A stretch of DNA of 64,000 bases, taken from Ensifer sp. MPMI2T (GTDB taxonomy: Bacteria > Pseudomonadota > Alphaproteobacteria > Rhizobiales > Rhizobiaceae). The notes under the pieces were generated by a model. That model worked only from the letters and a program-made list of their open reading frames with translations, was not told the origin of the DNA and did not search any database. Positions 43,943 to 53,440 of this stretch are shown piece by piece. A program made the translations under genes and the position numbers. The stretch spans positions 41,537-105,536 of the forward strand of contig NZ_SRXN01000025.1 in assembly GCF_004827385.1 (NCBI RefSeq), in the 5' to 3' direction. Each line of letters starts with the position of its first letter. Positions within the stretch are counted from its first letter, which is position 1.

Positions 43943-45088
43943 TCATGACGGTCCAAGCCACCGAACAATTTCATAAGCCGGCATCGGGCGGTGGAAACCT
44001 TTCAGAGTCAATTCGCCAACAGGAATGGATTCGACGAGTGGCTCGACGGCGCCGAAGACCCGTTGGCTGACGAGAATCTGACGAGATTTCGCCTCCTCGC
44101 ACAATCGGGCCGCATGATTCGGGACTGTACCGATGACCGCATAATCCGATCGCTGGTCGAAGCCAATCTGTCCGATGGTTGCGTGACCCCGGGCGATGCC
44201 GATTCCGAAACCGAGCAAATAGCCCCGCTTGCGCCATCGCTCCGAATGCTCGTCAATTGCGTCACGCATCGCCACGGCCATTGAAACGGCTCTCTCGGTG
44301 TGGCCGGCGCAGGGCAGGGGGTCGTTGAAAATCACAACAATGCCGTCACCCATGAACCGCTCCAACGTCCCTCCGTGGCGGGTGACTTGTTCACCGAGAC
44401 AGGAATGGTACTCGCCAAGAACTGTCATCACCTCTTCAGGCTCGGCGGTCTCGGCAAATGCTGTAAAGCCGCGCAGATCGCAGAAAACGACCGTCACCTC
44501 GCGGCGGTGGCTTTGGAGAAGCGCGTCGCCATTGCCGGCCGCAACAATGAGATCGGCAACCTGAGCCGGCAGATATCGTCGGAGCCGAGCCATCCGCTCG
44601 ATCTCCGTGACCTGCTCCGCCACTTTCTGTTCTAGGGATTGGTTCCATGCTGCCAATTGGGCCGCCTGGTCCTGAAGGCTCCGCGCCTGCGCTTCGACGG
44701 TGTCGTGAAGCGCCTTCTGCCGCAGCATCGATCGGACGCGCGCCAGCAGCGCCTTGTGCTCGAACGGCTTGGTCAGATAGTCGTCGCCGCCCGCGTCCAA
44801 CCCATCGACGACATCTCGCGTGTCGGCTTTCGCAGTCACGAGGATGACCGGGATCGATCGCAGCGAAACGTCCTGTTTGAGCATGCGCACGACGCTGATG
44901 CCGTCGAGCTTCGGCATCATGATGTCGAGAAGGATGAGATCAGGCTTGAGGTCGCGTGCTTTTGCAAGACCCTCTTCGCCGTCCGCGGCGGTCACCACTT
45001 CGTAGCCATTCGCCTCGAGGCGCATGCTCAGGATTTCGAGATTTTCCAGCGTGTCGTCGACGGCGAGAATGCGGGGCGGATCGTGCAC
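43943..45088 (-). CDS. Response regulator fused to class III adenylate/guanylate cyclase
   Basis: 381 residues from a GTG at 45088 with GGGAGG eight bases upstream. Receiver: ILAVDDTLENLEILSMRLEA, Asp in LILLDIMMPKLDG, Lys in YLTKPFEHKALLA. A coiled-coil linker (AAWNQSLEQKVAEQVTEIER) joins it to the cyclase domain with VTVVFCDLRGFTAFAETAEP (metal Asp), RFMGDGIVVIFNDP (second Asp) and IGTVPNHAARLCEEAK. The product is probably cAMP, controlled by phosphorylation from the kinase encoded upstream. It is the last gene of a seven-gene minus-strand operon. Confidence 0.92.
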   Translation of the reverse strand: MHDPPRILAVDDTLENLEILSMRLEANGYEVVTAADGEEGLAKARDLKPDLILLDIMMPKLDGISVVRMLKQDVSLRSIPVILVTAKADTRDVVDGLDAGGDDYLTKPFEHKALLARVRSMLRQKALHDTVEAQARSLQDQAAQLAAWNQSLEQKVAEQVTEIERMARLRRYLPAQVADLIVAAGNGDALLQSHRREVTVVFCDLRGFTAFAETAEPEEVMTVLGEYHSCLGEQVTRHGGTLERFMGDGIVVIFNDPLPCAGHTERAVSMAVAMRDAIDEHSERWRKRGYLLGFGIGIARGHATIGQIGFDQRSDYAVIGTVPNHAARLCEEAKSRQILVSQRVFGAVEPLVESIPVGELTLKGFHRPMPAYEIVRWLGPS

Positions 45089-45101
45089 GGTGCAGCCTCC
45101 C

Positions 45102-45467
45102 TCAGGCCAGGAGTTCCCGGATCTTTTCCAGAAGTTGGCGCGGGCTGAATGGCTTGGCGACGTAGCCGTCGCACCCTGCAGCCAGGGCTTTCGCCTCATC
45201 GCCCGACAACGCGTAGGAGGTAACGGCAATGATCGGAATGTGCCGGAGCGCGGGGTCGGACTTGATGCGGCGAGTTGCTTCATACCCGTCCATCACCGGC
45301 AGTTGGATGTCCATAAGGATCAAGTCCGGCCTTTGCGCCGCCGCAGCCATCACGCCGGCGGCACCGTCCGGGGCCTCGATCAGTTCATATTCGGTGGTCG
45401 CGATGAGATCGCGCACGATCTGGCGATTGTCTTCGGTGTCTTCCACCATCAGGATTCGTTTGCTCAT
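45102..45467 (-). CDS. Single-domain response regulator (CheY/DivK-like)
   Basis: 121 residues, receiver only: RILMVEDTEDNRQIVRDLI, Asp in LILMDIQLPVMDGYEATRRI, Thr in IIAVTSYALSGDE, Lys in YVAKPFSPRQLLEKI. No output domain, so it relays phosphate or acts by protein contact. It overlaps the kinase stop by four bases and is followed 13 bases later by the receiver-cyclase. A phosphorelay kinase, then this receiver, then the cyclase receiver is plausible. Confidence 0.92.
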   Translation of the reverse strand: MSKRILMVEDTEDNRQIVRDLIATTEYELIEAPDGAAGVMAAAAQRPDLILMDIQLPVMDGYEATRRIKSDPALRHIPIIAVTSYALSGDEAKALAAGCDGYVAKPFSPRQLLEKIRELLA

Positions 45468-48097
45468 GCCGCTTGAACGTGCTCCTCTGCATCGATCGGT
45501 ATCGTCATGCGGAACGTCGCACCGGAACCGGGCACCGATTCCACGGTTATTGTTCCGCCGTGCATTTCAACAAAGCGCTTCGAGATTGCCAGACCGAGAC
45601 CCGTGCCGCCTTTCTGCCGGGTGCTGCTGCTGTCGACCTGCTGGAATTCCTCGAAGATGAGCGCCTGGTCTTTAGGCGCGATGCCCGGACCGGTGTCCCG
45701 CACGACGATCTCGAAGTGGCCGTCGGCTGCGTCGGCCAGAATGTCGACCGAGCCCGATTCCGTGAACTTGATAGCGTTGCCGGCAATATTGAGCAGGACC
45801 TGGGTCAGACGGCGCTCGTCGCCGCGGCCGGTCGGAAGGTCGTTCGCAACTGTCGTAGTGAACGCCAGGCCCTTTTCCCGCGCCAGCGGCTCGACCGCGG
45901 CGGCAGTGGTTCGAACGATCTGCCCAAGGGAATAATCGTCAAAGGCCAGTGTAAGCTGGCCGGCTTCGATCTTCGAAAGATCGAGCACGTCGTTAATGAG
46001 CCCCAGGAGGTGACGGCCGTTGGCCTGCACGCGCGCCACTGTCGCTTTTGCCCTGTCCGGAAGCTCACCGTAAATGCCGTCGACCAGCAGTTCGGTGAAG
46101 CCCAGAACCGAATTAAGCGGCGTCCTCAGCTCGTGGCTCATATTCGCGAGGAACTGAGATTTGTGGCGGCTAGCGGCCGCGAGCTCCTGGCCCTTTTCCT
46201 CTATCTCGCGGAACAGCTTGGCGTTTTGAATGGCGAGCACTGACTGGGCGGCAAAGGTTTCCATCAGGTGAACAACCCGCTCGTCGAATTTTCCGGGTTT
46301 GCGGCGCCTGACGACGAGAGCGCCAACAATCTTGTTGGGCCTGAGCAATGGAACAATCAGCACGCCGCGATATCCCGCGTCCCGGATAATCTTCTGAACG
46401 GGAGTCGGCGTTTCTTCGCCGAGTTCGGGCACTTGCACGGGTTCGCGGCGCCGGGCGGCATCACCGATCCATGGATCATCCAGAGAGATGGGCTGGCCAG
46501 AAATGGCGGCAACGAGCTCGTCGCTCATTCCATAAGTTGCACGCGGACGGAATTGCTGCCTGGTGCTGCTGAACACATAGATCGTACCCGCATCCGTATC
46601 CGAGAGTTGCACGGCCTTTGCTACGATCGTCTGCAATACCGTGTCGAGATCGAGGGTCGAATTGACGGCCTTGGTGACTTCTCCGAGCGCTTCCAATTCG
46701 GCGACGGAGCGCGCGAGTTCGGCCGTGCGCGCCTGGACCTCCTGGAACAGACGCACATTCTCGATCGCGATCACCGCCTGGTCGGCAAAGGTCGTAAGCA
46801 GTTCAATCTGCTTGCGGTCGAATGGCCGAACCTCGACCCGACGGATTATCAGGCTTCCGATGGCTTCGTCTTCCCGCAGAAGTGGGACAGCAAGGGTCGT
46901 CCGATGGCCAAGCCGCATGGCCATTTGTCGGCCCGCGAGGAAATCATCGCCTGCGGCGCTGAGATCGCTTACGTGCACGGTCTCCCGGTCTACAAAGGCG
47001 CGACCGGCAACCCAGTCACGGCTGATCGGCCATTTCACGAAATCAATCGGGATCGGGCCGTGATGCGCCCTGATTGCCAGCGACTCACCGTCCTTCAGGA
47101 GTATGGCCGCGTCGTAAGCGTCGCAGAGCTTTGCCGCGCTCTCGGCAACCGCATTCAGGACCGGCTGAATGTCGGTGGGGGAAGCGGCGATCGTGCGCAG
47201 GATCGCGCTCGTCGCCATCTGCTGTTCAAGTGTTTCGGTCAGCTCTCGGTTGCGGGTCTCGATTTCAAGGTACAGCCGTCCGAGTTGCGCTGAGGTCTGG
47301 TTGACATTGTCGGCGAGCGCCCCAAGTTCGTCCCGGTTGCCGACCGCAACCTGTTGGGCAAAGTCGCCGGCCGCTATCTGACGCAAACGTGCCTCGATCT
47401 TCTTGACGGGATCGACCAGCGACCAGGAGATGACGTAGCCAAGGCCCAGTGCCAACAGGATGCTGCCCACAGCAAAGGAGACTACGACCAGTCGCGAGGT
47501 ATCGTAGGCTCCCTCCGTCACCTCGATTGCCGTCACCATGTCGGCTTCGGCCATGTTGACGAGCTGGTTTGTCAGCCGTTCGAGCCGGTCGGCCGACGGC
47601 ATGATCTCATTGAGCTGGACATTACGTGCTTCCTCTGTGCGGCCGGAGCGGATGAGCTGCGCGACGCGCATCACGCCAGCCGTAAACCGGTCATACTCGA
47701 GCCGCACCTGACCGAGCACGCCCACCTCGCTTGTGGCGACGAACTCCATGCGGTCGAGGTCGTAGCCGAACTGGCTGAGCTGTCGTAGCGCCGCATCCAG
47801 CATGCTCTCGTCTTGCAGCAAAAGTGCCGTGGAGATGCTGTAGAGTTGGTTGGTCGTGTCGTGCTGGACCTGGCGATAGGCTGCGATCCTGCGCTGCAGC
47901 TTGATCAGCTCGGTTGTCTGATCGTTGACCCCGCTCAACACCTGCAACCCGACCGCTCCGAGCACGATCAGCAGTCCGACGATCGACAGGAACGCGATCA
48001 AGAGCTTGGTCTGGACGCGCACCGGCAGACGCGCAACCCAACCAATCAGCCGGCTCGCGACACTACTGGGCTTCATCCACGAGGCTGAGAAGATCAC
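45464..48097 (-). CDS. Membrane sensor histidine kinase with HAMP and two GAF domains
   Basis: 877 residues from a GTG at 48097, chosen because AGGAG lies seven bases upstream. The in-frame ATG at 48076 lacks a site. TM1 is near residues 32-52 (LLIAFLSIVGLLIVLGAVGL). A helical periplasmic domain of about 150 residues, TM2 near 205-225 and HAMP to about 280 follow. GAF1 lies around 305-450 and GAF2 around 475-620. The dimerisation His is in FLANMSHELRTPLNSVLGFT, and the ATPase has NIAGNAIKFTESG, DTGPGIAPKD and GGTGLGLAISKRFVEMHG. It is encoded after three binding proteins and a SCO protein, so its periplasmic domain may read them (inference). Confidence 0.93.
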   Translation of the reverse strand: MIFSASWMKPSSVASRLIGWVARLPVRVQTKLLIAFLSIVGLLIVLGAVGLQVLSGVNDQTTELIKLQRRIAAYRQVQHDTTNQLYSISTALLLQDESMLDAALRQLSQFGYDLDRMEFVATSEVGVLGQVRLEYDRFTAGVMRVAQLIRSGRTEEARNVQLNEIMPSADRLERLTNQLVNMAEADMVTAIEVTEGAYDTSRLVVVSFAVGSILLALGLGYVISWSLVDPVKKIEARLRQIAAGDFAQQVAVGNRDELGALADNVNQTSAQLGRLYLEIETRNRELTETLEQQMATSAILRTIAASPTDIQPVLNAVAESAAKLCDAYDAAILLKDGESLAIRAHHGPIPIDFVKWPISRDWVAGRAFVDRETVHVSDLSAAGDDFLAGRQMAMRLGHRTTLAVPLLREDEAIGSLIIRRVEVRPFDRKQIELLTTFADQAVIAIENVRLFQEVQARTAELARSVAELEALGEVTKAVNSTLDLDTVLQTIVAKAVQLSDTDAGTIYVFSSTRQQFRPRATYGMSDELVAAISGQPISLDDPWIGDAARRREPVQVPELGEETPTPVQKIIRDAGYRGVLIVPLLRPNKIVGALVVRRRKPGKFDERVVHLMETFAAQSVLAIQNAKLFREIEEKGQELAAASRHKSQFLANMSHELRTPLNSVLGFTELLVDGIYGELPDRAKATVARVQANGRHLLGLINDVLDLSKIEAGQLTLAFDDYSLGQIVRTTAAAVEPLAREKGLAFTTTVANDLPTGRGDERRLTQVLLNIAGNAIKFTESGSVDILADAADGHFEIVVRDTGPGIAPKDQALIFEEFQQVDSSSTRQKGGTGLGLAISKRFVEMHGGTITVESVPGSGATFRMTIPIDAEEHVQAA

Positions 48098-48647
48098 TCC
48101 GGAACTCCTCCAAGTCGAAACTTGCGCCGATATACTGCACGCGCAAGCTGCCGCTACGATCCACGAGCGACGTCAGCAGGGTATGATCGACGTCGCCCCG
48201 CGCCGTCTTCCTCGCTATGACGCCATACCTCCGCCCCACATCATGAACGACTGCAGGATCTCCGGTAAGAAACACCCAACCCTTCACATCGGCGGCGAAA
48301 TTCTGCGCGTATTGCTTCAGCATTTCGGGCGTATCCCGCTCCGGATCGACGGTGATCGAGACGAAGCTGATCTGCGGGCCGAACAAAGGGCCCAGCGCGT
48401 CCTTCACACGCGCCATGTTGTCGGTCAGCATTGGGCAAATGTCGGTGCAGGAAGCAAAGATGAATGCGACGGCGACCACTTGGCCGCGAAAGTCGCGGAG
48501 TGACACAGACACGCCGTCCTGCGACGTCAGGGTAAAGTCCGGCGCCGCTCCGATCGTCGGCAAGCGCTGGGCGTGCGATGCATCTTGCGCCTGCGCTGGC
48601 CCGGCTAGCAGCGCCAACAGCAGAACCTGTGCTGGCCACCTCCTCAT
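48063..48647 (-). CDS. SCO1/SenC family protein, second copy
   Basis: 194 residues. Signal peptide WPAQVLLLALLAGPAQAQ, copper motif CTDIC in FIFASCTDICPMLTDN and the partner His in GDVDHTLLTSLVD. Typical SCO length. Its start overlaps the preceding binding-protein stop by four bases, and its end overlaps the sensor kinase by 35 bases, so it is firmly inside the signalling operon rather than an oxidase cluster. It may be a copper or thiol-redox input module for the kinase. Less similar to the 7723-8430 copy. Confidence 0.92.
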   Translation of the reverse strand: MRRWPAQVLLLALLAGPAQAQDASHAQRLPTIGAAPDFTLTSQDGVSVSLRDFRGQVVAVAFIFASCTDICPMLTDNMARVKDALGPLFGPQISFVSITVDPERDTPEMLKQYAQNFAADVKGWVFLTGDPAVVHDVGRRYGVIARKTARGDVDHTLLTSLVDRSGSLRVQYIGASFDLEEFRSDLLSLVDEAQ

Positions 48648-49663
48648 GACTTTAACTCACGCCTTAGTTCGTTGAGGAAGCGCCAATCCGTACCGTTGGC
48701 GATGATTTCCCTGGGACTCGACTTGATCATGCCCGTCTCCTGCATGCGCAGCGCGTAGAAGAGCAGAGACGCTTCGGCATCATAGTCGTGCCACCTGTCG
48801 TAGCGGATGTCGTTCAGAGTCTGCAGCGCGATCTCGTAGCTGGGGACGAAAGCTCGGTCGACCAACTGCCGCGCAACCAATTCAGGATCCGAAGCACAGA
48901 GATCGGCTGACTTGAAGATTGCCCGCAGGACGCGCTTGGTCGCCACCGGGTGTTTGTTCACATAATCCTCGGTGGCGGAAATCATGCAGCAGAAATGCTG
49001 CGACCACGGTGGGTCAATGGTCGAATTGAGGATCGTATGACCGATCTTCCTGGGGCGCAGCCCTTGCACAACGGGTGGCTGGCCGAGGAATGCGTCGAAT
49101 TTACCTTCGACGAAGCTGTTCGCCATCGTCTCATCGTTGGGCACGATGACCCATTCGATATCCTTGACGGGATCGAGTCCGACGTAGCGGGCCATCAGAG
49201 CGACCAGCACATACCCCGCCGTCTCAAGGTCAAACACGCCCACCCGCTTGCCTCTGAGATCCTTAATGCTGTGGACGCTGTCATTGGCGATCAGTTCGAG
49301 GCATCCGGAATGCAGCCCACCAAGCACCTTGATCGGTACTCCGGCGTCGATCGAGGCGACATGAACAGCCGCGTAGTTCAAACTGAAATCCGTTTCGCCG
49401 CGTGCAATCCACACCGACTGATCGACGTTTGGGTCGCCTTGCACGTATTGGACGTCGGTGAAGCCCTCGGCGCGCAGCAGCTCTCCTGCGGTGTACAAGC
49501 CCGCCCAGCAGTAGGCGCCACCGATCCAACGCGGCAAGCGAACGGAAGTCGTTTCCGGGGCCGGTTCCGCAGCGGCGCTGGACGGCCGGACCTTGAGCAG
49601 CTCCGCACCTGCTGCCGCCGTCAGACCGGCCAGAAAGGTGCGACGATTTTGAATGATCTGCAT
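48644..49663 (-). CDS. Tat-exported orphan substrate-binding protein, paralogue 1
   Basis: 339 residues from the ATG at 49663 (GAAGGAGGGG site). Tat signal NRRTFLAGLTAAAGAELL. Binding fold: LRAEGFTDVQYVQGDPNVDQ, ARGETDFSLNYAAVHVASID, LRGKRVGVFDLETAGYVLVA. The shared motif is WSQHFCCMISATEDY. The region GGAYCWAGLYTAGELLR places it with paralogue 2, apart from 3 and 4. It overlaps the SCO gene by four bases. The ligand is unknown. Related NMT1-type proteins bind nitrate, sulfonates or pyrimidines. Confidence 0.85.
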   Translation of the reverse strand: MQIIQNRRTFLAGLTAAAGAELLKVRPSSAAAEPAPETTSVRLPRWIGGAYCWAGLYTAGELLRAEGFTDVQYVQGDPNVDQSVWIARGETDFSLNYAAVHVASIDAGVPIKVLGGLHSGCLELIANDSVHSIKDLRGKRVGVFDLETAGYVLVALMARYVGLDPVKDIEWVIVPNDETMANSFVEGKFDAFLGQPPVVQGLRPRKIGHTILNSTIDPPWSQHFCCMISATEDYVNKHPVATKRVLRAIFKSADLCASDPELVARQLVDRAFVPSYEIALQTLNDIRYDRWHDYDAEASLLFYALRMQETGMIKSSPREIIANGTDWRFLNELRRELKS

Positions 49664-49706
49664 TGCGACCCCTCCTTCCGTTCGAAAGAGCGCGCCGGCC
49701 ACCCGC

Positions 49707-50726
49707 TTACGTCTTCAGCTCGCGTTTCAACTCATTGAGGAAGCGCCAGTCCGTACCCTCGGCAATGATTTGCTGGGGGCTCGATTTGATCATGCCTGTC
49801 TCCTGCATGCGCAGTGCGTAGAACCGCAGGGAGTCTTCAGGATCAAATTCCCGCCACCGGTCGTACCGGATATCCTTCAGCGTCTGGAGCGCGTAGTCAT
49901 ACGACGGAACGAAATCGCGATCGACCATCTGCCGGGCCACCCACTGCGGATCCGACACGCAGAGGTCGGCGGCCTTGAGGATGGATCGCAAGACCCGCTT
50001 GGTCGCCACCGGGTACCTGTTCACGTAGTCCGTGGTCGCGGAGATCATGCAGCAGAAATACTGTGACCATGGGCGGTCGACGGCATTGTTGAGGATCGTG
50101 TGGCCGATCTTTTTGGCGCGCAGCTGCTGCGGCTGGGGCGGCGTGCCGAGGAATGCGTCGATCTTCCCTTGGATGAAGAGTTCCGTCGGGGTGGCGCCTT
50201 CAGTCAGGACGACCCACTGGATATCGTTGACGGGATCGAGCCCCACATAAGCGGACATGAGGGTCAGCCACACGTGTCGCGAATTATTGAAACCATCCAC
50301 GCCAACCCTCTTGCCCCGCAGATCCGTGACGCTGCGGATGCTCTCCCTGGCGATCAGTTCGAGGCATCCCGAGTGCAACCCGGTTAGCACCTTGATCGGC
50401 ACGCCGGCGTCGATCGACGCAATTTGATTCGGCGGAAAGTTCACAGAGAAATCAGTCTCACCGCGTGCGATCCACTCCGATTGGTCGACGCTTTTGTCGG
50501 CTTCTACGTAGCGAACGTCGGTGAAGCCCTCTGCGCGCATCAGTTCTCCGGCGATGTACGCGCCTGCCCAGCAGTAGGAACCACCAACCCACCGCGGCAG
50601 ACGAACCGTGGTCGTTTCCAGCAGCGGTTCCGCAGCCGCTTTGGACGGCCGGACCTTGAACAGCCCGGCACCTACGGCCGCCGTCAGACCGACCAGAAAG
50701 GTGCGACGATTTTGCACGATCTGCAT
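49707..50726 (-). CDS. Tat-exported orphan substrate-binding protein, paralogue 2
   Basis: 339 residues, GAAGGAGA site. Tat signal NRRTFLVGLTAAVGAGLF. It is very similar to paralogue 1 throughout (GGSYCWAGAYIAGELMRAEG, LRGKRVGVDGFNNSRHVWLT, WSQYFCCMISATTDY, MIKSSPQQIIAEGTDWRFLN). This is probably a recent tandem duplication, since even the intergenic ribosome-site regions resemble each other. No permease or ATPase genes are nearby. Confidence 0.85.
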   Translation of the reverse strand: MQIVQNRRTFLVGLTAAVGAGLFKVRPSKAAAEPLLETTTVRLPRWVGGSYCWAGAYIAGELMRAEGFTDVRYVEADKSVDQSEWIARGETDFSVNFPPNQIASIDAGVPIKVLTGLHSGCLELIARESIRSVTDLRGKRVGVDGFNNSRHVWLTLMSAYVGLDPVNDIQWVVLTEGATPTELFIQGKIDAFLGTPPQPQQLRAKKIGHTILNNAVDRPWSQYFCCMISATTDYVNRYPVATKRVLRSILKAADLCVSDPQWVARQMVDRDFVPSYDYALQTLKDIRYDRWREFDPEDSLRFYALRMQETGMIKSSPQQIIAEGTDWRFLNELKRELKT

Positions 50727-50767
50727 TGGGATCTCCTTCCGTTCGAAAGAGCGCGCCGGCCACCCGC

Positions 50768-51772
50768 TTACGTCTTCAGCTCGCGTTTCACCTCATTGAG
50801 GAAGCGCCAATCGGTACCGTTGGCAATGATTTCTTGTGGGCTCGACTTGATCATGTCGGCCTCGTGCAGCCGCAGGGCGTAAAACCGAATCGTGTCCTCG
50901 GGATCGTATTCGCGCCATTTGCCGTAAGCCACCTCGCTCATCGACTGCAGGGCATAATCATAGTTGGCGGTGAACCCGCCATCGACGATCTGTCGCGCGA
51001 CGCGCTGCGGCTCGGCGACGCACAGGTCTGCCGCCCTGAGAATGGCGCGCAACACGCGCTTGGTGGCGACAGGATTGTGCCGTACGAAGTCCGCGTTGCC
51101 AGCCAGCATGCAACAGAAATACTGCGACCAGGGACGATCGATGGTGCTATTTACGACCACGTGGCCGATGTTGCGGGCGCGCAGTTCCTGGGGTTCGGGT
51201 GGAAAACCGAGGAACGCGTCTACTTTTCCTTTGACGAAAAGCTCCATAGGCCTGACCGATGGATCGGTGACCCAGCGGATGTCCTTTTGTGGGTCAAGCC
51301 CGACATAGGCAGCCATGCTGGTCACGAACACGTGCGGCGTTGAACCTAGGCCCTGTATGCCTACAGTTTTTCCCTTCAGATCTGTGATGCCGCGAATGCT
51401 TTCGTTTCCGAACAACTCGAAGCAACCGGGATGCACGCCCGCCAGCAGGGTGATTGGGTCACCCGCATCGATCGCAAGGGCAAGTGGTGCAGCGAAGTTC
51501 AAACTGAAGTCCACATCACCGCGCGCGATCGTCTCGGACTGACCGTAGCCTGCTTCCGCCATCACATAGCGGACGTCTCTGAACCCCTCCAAACGCAGCA
51601 GCTCCTCGGCGACGTACTGGGGCGCGATGCAGATGCCCCTGATTTTTGCCAATCGGATGGTGCTGGTTTCCAACGGCGGCTCAGCCGCAAACGATGCTGC
51701 GCCGGTCAGACCAGCGGCGCCAGCTGCCGCTACGCTGGCCAGAAAAGAGCGGCGGCTCTGGATGATCTGCAT
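50768..51772 (-). CDS. Tat-exported orphan substrate-binding protein, paralogue 3 (operon head)
   Basis: 334 residues, GAGAGGGAG site. Tat signal SRRSFLASVAAAGAAGLTGA. GICIAPQYVAEELLRLEGF and PPEPQELRARNIGHVVVNST group it with paralogue 4. WSQYFCCMLAGNADF is conserved. As the first gene of the minus-strand operon its upstream region (51773-51990) should hold the promoter for the whole signalling unit. Confidence 0.85.
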   Translation of the reverse strand: MQIIQSRRSFLASVAAAGAAGLTGAASFAAEPPLETSTIRLAKIRGICIAPQYVAEELLRLEGFRDVRYVMAEAGYGQSETIARGDVDFSLNFAAPLALAIDAGDPITLLAGVHPGCFELFGNESIRGITDLKGKTVGIQGLGSTPHVFVTSMAAYVGLDPQKDIRWVTDPSVRPMELFVKGKVDAFLGFPPEPQELRARNIGHVVVNSTIDRPWSQYFCCMLAGNADFVRHNPVATKRVLRAILRAADLCVAEPQRVARQIVDGGFTANYDYALQSMSEVAYGKWREYDPEDTIRFYALRLHEADMIKSSPQEIIANGTDWRFLNEVKRELKT

Positions 51773-51994
51773 CGGAACGCTCCCTCTCCAACAAGAAGGA
51801 AGATGCCCGTCAGAATCGCGCGAAAGACTATTTCAACAGGAAGCCCACGCCTGTGAGCGGCCCAAGCAATTACGAATGTAGAGTCCACCCGACCTCAAGC
51901 CAAAGGTCTGTATCGCTTGATCTGAAGTGCCCGCAACAATCAACAACTATACGCCTTGTCCGTACCGCTAGCGAGGGAAAAGCTCTGCCTTACT
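51773..51994. promoter_or_regulatory. Probable promoter region of the binding-protein/signalling operon
   Basis: About 220 bases with no gene, between paralogue 3 and a repeat cluster. The promoter is placed here by position only. No confident -35/-10 or operator was identified. Confidence 0.3.
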
Positions 51995-52236
51995 AAAGCG
52001 CGTCGCGTTCAATCGGACTCCACAGTACACGACAGTAGCCAGCTTCTACCTCGGTAACGCATCTCCTCCTGCCCTCATTCCTGTGACGAGCACAGGAATG
52101 AGGGCGAAAAGAGCATCCGCCAAGCCAATTGAGCGACTGTCGTGTACGCTGATCGGACTGATGACGCGCTTTAGGTCCTTGTTTTATGCATGTCGTTGTC
52201 CCAAAACCGCTGCGCACTTTTGGGCGACATGCATTA
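51995..52236. repeat. Repeat family C, copy 2, interrupted by a MITE-like element
   Basis: Outer hairpin arms AAAGCGCGTC (51995-52004) and GACGCGCTTT (52163-52172) are perfect complements separated by the inserted element. The second hairpin, TGCATGTCGTTGTCCCAAAA...TTTTGGGCGACATGCA, follows at 52187-52233. The uninterrupted counterpart is at 35701-35799. From 52237 to the DUF982 stop at 52375 nothing was seen. Confidence 0.75.
52020..52151. mobile_element. MITE-like element (repeat family B, copy 3) with terminal inverted repeats and target duplication
   Basis: GTACACGACAGT (52025-52036) and ACTGTCGTGTAC (52136-52147) are perfect 12-base inverted ends. The element of about 132 bases has an inner palindrome CCTCATTCCTGTGACGAGCACAGGAATGAGG. 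It is flanked by ATCGGACT at 52012-52019 and again at 52152-52159, an 8-base target duplication. No transposase is encoded. Confidence 0.75.
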
Positions 52237-52374
52237 AGCGGCCAACTCGCTGTTTGCAGGCGTGGTCACTGGCCGCGCTCCATGCTGCCCGGCGAGGGCT
52301 TCGCCGCCTTCGGCGCGCAGCCCGTGCCGGCTGGACGGCATGGGGTTTGAAGCGGTGCGAACGCATAATGTCAG

Positions 52375-52614
52375 TCAGCGCAGTTTCTTGATGTTGGCCT
52401 CCCCGACAGCGGCAACGAACGCTTCGCGGGCCTGCTCCCACGGATAGATGCCGAACATTGCGTCGGTGCATCGATTGAGGGCGGTCTGGTAAGCGGCGCC
52501 CTGTTCGACCGTCCAATGCTCATTGAGCAAGCGAACTGCATGACCCGGCGTCCAGACGATCTCGACGCGCTCGCCCAACTGGACGATGACGGCTTCTCCC
52601 CAGGTTGCGTTCAT
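52375..52614 (-). CDS. DUF982 family protein
   Basis: 79 residues: TWGEAVIVQLGERVEIVWTP, AVRLLNEHWTVEQGAAYQTA, LNRCTDAMFGIYPWEQAREA. This matches DUF982, a short family restricted mainly to rhizobia and of unknown function, often present in many copies and near transcription regulators. Its ATG overlaps the stop of the small gene upstream (ATGA). Confidence 0.8.
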   Translation of the reverse strand: MNATWGEAVIVQLGERVEIVWTPGHAVRLLNEHWTVEQGAAYQTALNRCTDAMFGIYPWEQAREAFVAAVGEANIKKLR

Positions 52615-52799
52615 TGCCTCAACTCTGCGTTCAATGCGGGCCTAACCGCACACGCCGCCAATGGTTCCTGCGAACCACTGAGCAACTCGCGAAAGTGACG
52701 GCGCTTGCCGAACATCAGGTCGCGGATGGCGATCAGGCTCCAGCGATCCCCAGGCCTCCAGAGCCAGATTAATCGGGCAGCCCGAGCGTAGGCGTTCAT
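52611..52799 (-). CDS. Small basic protein of unknown function
   Basis: 62 residues from the ATG at 52799 (TTGGAG site). The frame continues upstream to a TTG at 52823. Basic and Trp/Leu-rich at the N-terminus (ARAARLIWLWRPGDRWSLIA), with no recognised domain. Its stop overlaps the DUF982 start, so the two are probably co-translated. Confidence 0.5.
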   Translation of the reverse strand: MNAYARAARLIWLWRPGDRWSLIAIRDLMFGKRRHFRELLSGSQEPLAACAVRPALNAELRQ

Positions 52800-52909
52800 G
52801 CGCACTCCAAAAACCAATTGCAATATAAGATCAGTCGATCTAGCTTAAAACCGATTGCATAACGGGATCAGAACCGCGCGGATGTTCCATGTAAGGAAAG
52901 GAAGTGGGT

Positions 52910-53440
<531 letters not shown>

